A DNA stretch of 8,691 nucleotides. Origin: Desulfurococcales archaeon (GTDB lineage Archaea > Thermoproteota > Thermoprotei_A > Sulfolobales > Ignicoccaceae). The notes beneath the pieces are model-generated. The model did not search any database, was not told the DNA's origin, and was given only the letters and a program-made list of their open reading frames with translations. The stretch is taken from NCBI GenBank assembly GCA_015521275.1, contig WAOJ01000165.1, forward strand, positions 1 through 8,691, given 5' to 3'. Shown here piece by piece: positions 5,195 to 8,691 of the stretch (positions are counted from its first letter, which is position 1; the number at the start of each line of letters is the position of its first letter). The translations under genes were made by a program, and so were the position numbers.

Positions 5195-7093
5195 TCATCG
5201 CTGGGCGCTCGCTCTTTTCCCCACTTCCTCATGGGCTCCCACTGAGACCTTCAATATGGAAGCCTTTCCCGGTATCCTCTGGACTATCTCATCTTCCTTA
5301 ATACCCTCTATTAGTCCTTGAAGCTCCGGGTGGCTCACTTTTGAGGCCCAGAGCTTCTTGAGCCTTTCAGCCACCTTCCTCTTCTCCGAATCTCCGGGAG
5401 CTAATATAGCGTAGACGATACTTCTCTTTGAGACTAGATCTGGGGGTCCCACTATTACCCTCGGCGCTCCTTCGTAAAGCTCCACACCTATGCCAAGCCT
5501 TAAGGGTATATCCCTCACGTACTCCCTCTTACCCCTTATGATGAAAGCGCCCTTGGCCACGTACTGACCGCTCGGTGGAGTCTTACTCACTTGAGCGCCC
5601 TTAACGTAGAAGACGTCAACAGAAGCCCTGCCATCCTTCCACGCCTTCGAGTAGCAAGCAGTAATACAAGCGGCGTCTCTCAAGTCCTCCTCGCTGGGCT
5701 CCCTTCCCTCGAGCTTGAGCACAACTGCCGGTGCGCCTTGTACCTCGGCGTGCATGAATATGTCCTCGTCCTCCAAGTACCTTCTAACTACGCTCTCGTT
5801 CTGGCTGGCGTCCCTGCCACCTATCGCTAAGAACCCATTCCTCGTTATTATCCAATGATACTTCTCATACCATTCCTTCTTCCTACGCTTTGCTCTCTCC
5901 TTTGCCATCTCTTTTCTGATCTTCTCCTCAACCCTTTCCAACTCTCTTTGTAATTCCTCTAACGCCTTCAAGGCTCTCTTGTACTTCTTCTCGTATTCCT
6001 TGCTCTTGGCAAACAGCTCCCTAACGTACTCGTCTAGGCTTTTCCCCTTAGGAACCTTCAGCTCTTTATCTTTTACCCTTAGAACCCCTTCTCTCTTAAG
6101 CATCTCTTCATACTCGTATAAGTTCGAAGCTATCTCGGTCGCCAAGATTGCATATTCTTCGGATAACTGTTTGTACTGTTCTGCCAGCTTCCGCTGCTCC
6201 TCCATAGACCTCATTATCCTTTCCTTCTCCCTTGAGACCATCTCTTCTACACTTTCTTCCGTCTCCTCGACCTCTAAAGCAGAGAAATACTTATCGAGAA
6301 CTCTGTCCGGCTCTCCCTTGTCTATCTCATAACCTTCTGCTTTGAGCAACGTAGGCTCAAAGGGCATAAACGCGAAGGGTTGTTCTTTATAAGCGAGGTA
6401 GAAGGTACCCTCCATCGACTCCTCGAAGACTTCCTTTATCTTCTGTTTTATCTTGTCCAACTCCTCGGAAGTGAGTTCCTTAGGCTTTTTACTCTTCTCA
6501 ACGCCAGCTCTGAAGAGAACTTCCTCCGCAAAGTCCGCAGGAAGCTTCTGCCCAATTATTAATCCTCTAACGACGTCCTTACCCTTCTTTATCCTCTCCT
6601 CTAACCCATTTAAGTCCTTGAAAGGATCGAAGTCTGGAGAAGGCGGTGGGACATACTTCTCCTTCCTCTTTATAACCCTATCCTTCATTTCCTTGTATTC
6701 GTTAGCATAGAGGATAGTGTCATTCTTATCGGTTAGGAGGGCAACCCCTCTGGGCACGAGTTCCACTATCAGCTTGTAACGCTCGTCGCCTTTAGCGAGT
6801 TCTAACTTCAACACTCTATCGTGACCAACGGTACTAACATCTATCACCTTGGAACCCTTGATATATTTCCTGAGACCCCCTGCAAAGGGGTGAAGCCTTT
6901 CCGGGGCCTCGGGAGGGCTCTCGGTTAGGTGGACCCTCCTACTCGGTTCAGCTATTAGGACAGCTGTGCCCGCTCCCCTCCTCTTCACCTTCATCCACAG
7001 TAAGCCGTCCTTATAGTAAATGTTGTTTATGGTAGAGCCCTTAAGTCCCTCTCCACTGTTCTTTATCCAGGAGAGGAGGTCCAAATAACTCAT
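5195..7093 (-). CDS. rqcH: RqcH / NEMF (NFACT) family ribosome quality control protein
   Basis: RqcH proteins bind large ribosomal subunits that still carry peptidyl-tRNA after stalling and recruit tRNA-Ala so that C-terminal alanine tails mark the nascent chain for degradation. The protein has 632 residues from the ATG at 7093. The NFACT-N domain (about 1-135) contains the Asp-Arg pair (HDR, about 91-93) known to be needed in Bacillus RqcH for tRNA recruitment. A helix-hairpin-helix-like stretch (DFAEEVLFRAGV) lies near 187-198. A long charged coiled coil spans about 280-406, and the NFACT-R (DUF814) domain follows with YHWIITRNGFLAIGGRDASQ at about 412-431, FMHAEVQGAPAVV at about 446-458 and KTPPSGQYVAKGAF at about 504-517. 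A TTG at 7111 would add six residues but lies upstream of the start expected from the TATA-like box. The CBS gene precedes it by about 50 nt. Confidence 0.95.
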   Translation of the reverse strand: MSYLDLLSWIKNSGEGLKGSTINNIYYKDGLLWMKVKRRGAGTAVLIAEPSRRVHLTESPPEAPERLHPFAGGLRKYIKGSKVIDVSTVGHDRVLKLELAKGDERYKLIVELVPRGVALLTDKNDTILYANEYKEMKDRVIKRKEKYVPPPSPDFDPFKDLNGLEERIKKGKDVVRGLIIGQKLPADFAEEVLFRAGVEKSKKPKELTSEELDKIKQKIKEVFEESMEGTFYLAYKEQPFAFMPFEPTLLKAEGYEIDKGEPDRVLDKYFSALEVEETEESVEEMVSREKERIMRSMEEQRKLAEQYKQLSEEYAILATEIASNLYEYEEMLKREGVLRVKDKELKVPKGKSLDEYVRELFAKSKEYEKKYKRALKALEELQRELERVEEKIRKEMAKERAKRRKKEWYEKYHWIITRNGFLAIGGRDASQNESVVRRYLEDEDIFMHAEVQGAPAVVLKLEGREPSEEDLRDAACITACYSKAWKDGRASVDVFYVKGAQVSKTPPSGQYVAKGAFIIRGKREYVRDIPLRLGIGVELYEGAPRVIVGPPDLVSKRSIVYAILAPGDSEKRKVAERLKKLWASKVSHPELQGLIEGIKEDEIVQRIPGKASILKVSVGAHEEVGKRASAQR

Positions 7094-7120
7094 AGAAGTT
7101 TTTCTCTTCAAGCGCTCCCC

Positions 7121-7128
7121 CTTTAAGT
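7121..7128 (-). promoter_or_regulatory. rqcH: TATA-like box for rqcH
   Basis: The minus strand reads ACTTAAAG, centred about 32 nt before the ATG at 7093 and between the CBS stop and rqcH. It would start a transcript near 7098, giving a very short leader and excluding the TTG at 7111 as the main start. The gene may also be read from the upstream CBS promoter. Confidence 0.4.
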
Positions 7129-7145
7129 ACCGGATCCGGCTTTAT

Positions 7146-7529
7146 TCAAAGGAGTGCCAAAGACTCAGAAAGGGCTTCAACTAAGTCCCTTATGCTGACC
7201 ACTCCCAAGAGCCTCTTGTCTTCATCAACGATCGGTAAGTGCCTTATTCCGTACCTAAGCATCTTGGTTAAAGCGCTCTCAACGCTCTCGTTCGGGTTTG
7301 CGAAGATTAAGTCTTCTGTCATGTACTTACTGACGGGCTCATCAAGCTTAGCACCGGAGGATATGGCCTTTACCAAGTCCCTTTCGGTAAAGATGCCGAC
7401 CACCTTACCTCCTTCCGTAACCACGACGCTTCCCACGTCATTTTTAGCCATCAGCTCAGCAACGTGTTTGAGCGTGTCTTTAGGAGAGCACGTGACGGGT
7501 TCTTTGCTCACCAACTCGAGGAGGTTCAA
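7146..7529 (-). CDS. Stand-alone protein with two CBS domains
   Basis: The 127-residue protein is one tandem CBS pair (a Bateman module) and little else. The first CBS covers about residues 7-58 and the second about 66-124. Each holds the hydrophobic-GxxT/S-xx-D ending that often contacts nucleotide ribose: GIFTERD at 45-51 and GVVSIRD at 109-115. Such modules usually sense AMP, ATP, SAM or a related ligand, and stand-alone versions may act on partner proteins. Neither ligand nor partner can be read from the sequence. The only start codon in the frame is the TTG at 7529-7527; the frame stays open further upstream without another start. Its product begins LLELVSKEPVTCSPKDTL after the start, which matches normal CBS beginnings. 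It is transcribed away from the glycosyltransferase gene and towards rqcH. Confidence 0.88.
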   Translation of the reverse strand: MNLLELVSKEPVTCSPKDTLKHVAELMAKNDVGSVVVTEGGKVVGIFTERDLVKAISSGAKLDEPVSKYMTEDLIFANPNESVESALTKMLRYGIRHLPIVDEDKRLLGVVSIRDLVEALSESLALL

Positions 7530-7538
7530 GGTCTTGAA

Positions 7539-7577
7539 CCCTATCTTATGAGTGCGCCTCAGCTTAATTAGATAGGG
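7539..7577. repeat. 8-bp inverted repeat CCCTATCT / AGATAGGG across a divergent promoter
   Basis: CCCTATCT at 7539-7546 is the exact reverse complement of AGATAGGG at 7570-7577, with a 23-nt spacer. The arm centres are 31 bp apart, about three helical turns, so both arms would face the same side of the DNA. The right arm overlaps the last base of the AT-rich box and the left arm overlaps the predicted start site of the CBS gene. This is the arrangement expected of an operator bound by a dimeric or tetrameric regulator acting on both genes. The regulatory role is inference. Confidence 0.4.
7564..7570. promoter_or_regulatory. Palindromic TATA-like box TTAATTA shared by the CBS and glycosyltransferase genes
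   Basis: TTAATTA, with the palindromic core TAATTA, is the only AT-rich box in the 70-nt gap between two divergent genes. It is centred about 33 nt before the ATG at 7600 (plus) and about 38 nt before the TTG at 7529 (minus). This repeats the geometry at 1062-1069. Bidirectional use is inferred. Confidence 0.5.
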
Positions 7578-7599
7578 GGTACAAGGGTCTGGGAAAGCG

Positions 7600-8538
7600 A
7601 TGGCTAAGGTGCTCTTACTGGGAGGCCTCGGCGGTCACAGCGGTCAAGCTTTCGCAATAGCCAAGTTCTTGAAGGATGAAAGAATAGCCTTCGACGTGGC
7701 CACCTTTCCGGGGACCGAGAAGAGGTTCAAGGGGTTGGCTGAGAGGGTCATGACGTTTCCTCAACTGCTTATGCCTCCCAAAAGGAGGCCTAACCCCCGC
7801 GCTATACTTAGTTTGTACAAAATACTTACTATGAAGAAGTACGACGTCGTGATTGCAAACGGCAGCAACTTCGCGATCCTACCTTCGCTTTGGGTAAAGG
7901 TTCGGGGAGGAGTGCTGATCAACGTGGAGACAATTGACGCGGTAGTGGTGCCCAACAAGGCTGCCAAACTCTTAAGCAAATTTGCAGACTTCACGATTGT
8001 ACACTGGGAGGAAATGAAGCAACACTATCCTAAAGCCATGGTCTCTGGTCCCATATACGAGCCGCCCCTCTACGAGCCCGAAGACGGCGGCTACGTGCTA
8101 GTGACTGCGGGAACGTTGGGCTACGAGGAGCTATTCACAGAGGCGATAGAGCAGCTCTCCGAACATTTCGAACTGGTTATTCAGTCCGGGAGGGTGGATC
8201 CCGAGAAGTTTAAGATGAAGGGTGTTAGGGCCTTCAGATACACTGAGGACTTTCACAAGGTCTTGGCAAGGGCCAAAGCCGTCGTGGGTGTCTTCCCGGG
8301 AACTACCCCCGCGACCGCGACGTTAGCTTATGACAAGCCAACCGTGATAGTCCCTAACTTGAGGTTGAGGAGTGCTGCGAGCTTAGAAAACATGGAACCC
8401 TTTGCGAGGAAAGTTGGTGCCGTAGTGAGCGACTTGAAGGGTCTAAGGGATGCCTTGGAAAGGGCCTTCAGAGTGAAGAGGCCCAAGTACGAGAATGGGG
8501 CTAAAAAGGTGGTGCAACTGGTATTGGACGTGCTTTAG
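7600..8538 (+). CDS. agl24: Alg14-Alg13-like fused GT-B glycosyltransferase (Agl24 type)
   Basis: The 312-residue protein has two halves. The N-terminal half resembles Alg14, with the loop [12 protein letters not shown] at 5-16 including His13, [16 protein letters not shown] at 81-96, [12 protein letters not shown] at 105-116 and [12 protein letters not shown] at 128-139. The C-terminal half resembles the Alg13/MurG donor domain, with [12 protein letters not shown] at 164-175 and the segment from [15 protein letters not shown] through [17 protein letters not shown] at 216-253. In eukaryotes Alg13 and Alg14 are separate subunits that add the second GlcNAc of the N-glycan chitobiose core. Sulfolobus Agl24 is a single-chain archaeal relative with an essential His near residue 14, which fits His13 here. 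The likely job is adding GlcNAc to a lipid-linked precursor on the cytoplasmic membrane face, though the exact sugar is not readable. No clear transmembrane helix is seen. It starts at ATG 7600 with a very short predicted leader, and its stop interlocks with that of uS8. Confidence 0.82.
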   Translation: MAKVLLLGGLGGHSGQAFAIAKFLKDERIAFDVATFPGTEKRFKGLAERVMTFPQLLMPPKRRPNPRAILSLYKILTMKKYDVVIANGSNFAILPSLWVKVRGGVLINVETIDAVVVPNKAAKLLSKFADFTIVHWEEMKQHYPKAMVSGPIYEPPLYEPEDGGYVLVTAGTLGYEELFTEAIEQLSEHFELVIQSGRVDPEKFKMKGVRAFRYTEDFHKVLARAKAVVGVFPGTTPATATLAYDKPTVIVPNLRLRSAASLENMEPFARKVGAVVSDLKGLRDALERAFRVKRPKYENGAKKVVQLVLDVL

Positions 8539-8691
8539 TACACGTAAGCTATAGCTATGCCGCCCACTCTCTTCTCAACAGCCTCCTTGTGAGTCATCAA
8601 GCCTTGAGGCGTACTTATTATTAGTATCCCCACATCCTTGCTCGGCAAGAACCTCCTTAGGTGCTCCGGCAACACCAGCAAGTCTCTGTAC
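8535..8691 (-). CDS. rps8: 30S ribosomal protein uS8 (S8), C-terminal part
   Basis: The gene enters from the right edge, and its last 51 codons plus a TAA stop (8537-8535) are present. The visible product ends with [19 protein letters not shown], then [21 protein letters not shown]. This is the conserved C-terminal core of archaeal uS8, which binds the central domain of 16S rRNA and helps assemble the small subunit. The start and N-terminal domain lie outside the window, probably along with other ribosomal protein genes upstream. It converges on the glycosyltransferase gene, and the two stop codons share two bases. Confidence 0.96.
   Translation of the reverse strand, partial: YRDLLVLPEHLRRFLPSKDVGILIISTPQGLMTHKEAVEKRVGGIAIAYVY

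Noticed and set aside
5979..6332. Plus-strand open frames opposite the rqcH coiled coil, rich in Ser and Leu
   Set aside because: These are antisense to Glu/Lys-rich coiled-coil codons (GAG/AAG giving CTC/CTT) and have no domain similarity.
7192..7551. Plus-strand open frame opposite the CBS gene
   Set aside because: The minus-strand frame encodes two clear CBS domains; the opposite frame has no recognisable motif and is composition-driven.

Overview
This window reads as chromosomal DNA from a hyperthermophilic archaeon, most likely a thermoproteote (Crenarchaeota) of the Desulfurococcales / Ignicoccus type. The evidence is the gene content: archaeal fibrillarin, ThyX, archaeal RqcH, an Agl24-like glycosyltransferase, the tail of an archaeal uS8, and a Sulfolobus-type nucleoside phosphorylase. 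Gene packing is extreme, GTG and TTG starts are common, Shine-Dalgarno sequences are of the GGTGA type, and AT-rich boxes sit roughly 32-38 nt before several starts. The genus is an inference from general resemblance and was not checked.

Layout. Positions 1-65 (-): start of an unknown membrane-anchored protein. 113-1029 (-): a two-gene unit with a free-standing MetRS-beta-type tRNA-binding domain followed by an M50 (site-2-protease-like) membrane metalloprotease, their stop and start overlapping. 1103-1669 (+): an AT-rich gene for a single-HKD phospholipase-D-superfamily protein with a hydrophobic segment inside the domain, divergent from the tRNA-binding gene across one palindromic TATA-like box. 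1712-2422 (+): fibrillarin. 2419-4403 (-): purT preceded by a purine-type nucleoside (probably methylthioadenosine) phosphorylase. 4512-5192 (+): thyX. 5195-7093 (-): rqcH. 7146-7529 (-): a two-CBS-domain protein. 7600-8538 (+): an Alg14-Alg13-like fused glycosyltransferase (Agl24 type). 8535-8691 (-): the C-terminus of ribosomal protein uS8.

Functional themes. There are three nucleotide-metabolism genes in a row (purT, the phosphorylase, thyX). There is a translation and RNA set: tRNA-binding domain, fibrillarin, RqcH, uS8. There is one glycan-assembly enzyme. The phosphorylase and purT probably share a transcript, as do the CBS gene and rqcH, and the tRNA-binding gene and the protease. Two convergent gene pairs have interlocked stop codons and a third is separated by 2 nt. 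No gap exceeds about 110 nt, and no tRNA, rRNA, CRISPR array, IS element or integrase was seen.

The least conventional element is the PLD-like gene. Its hydrophobic segment lies between the first beta strands and the HKD motif, its composition differs from its neighbours, and it sits beside fibrillarin, where many archaea carry nop5. I found no convincing evidence of a wholly new multi-gene system. The other genes are recognisable housekeeping functions, with some uncertain starts and specificities.
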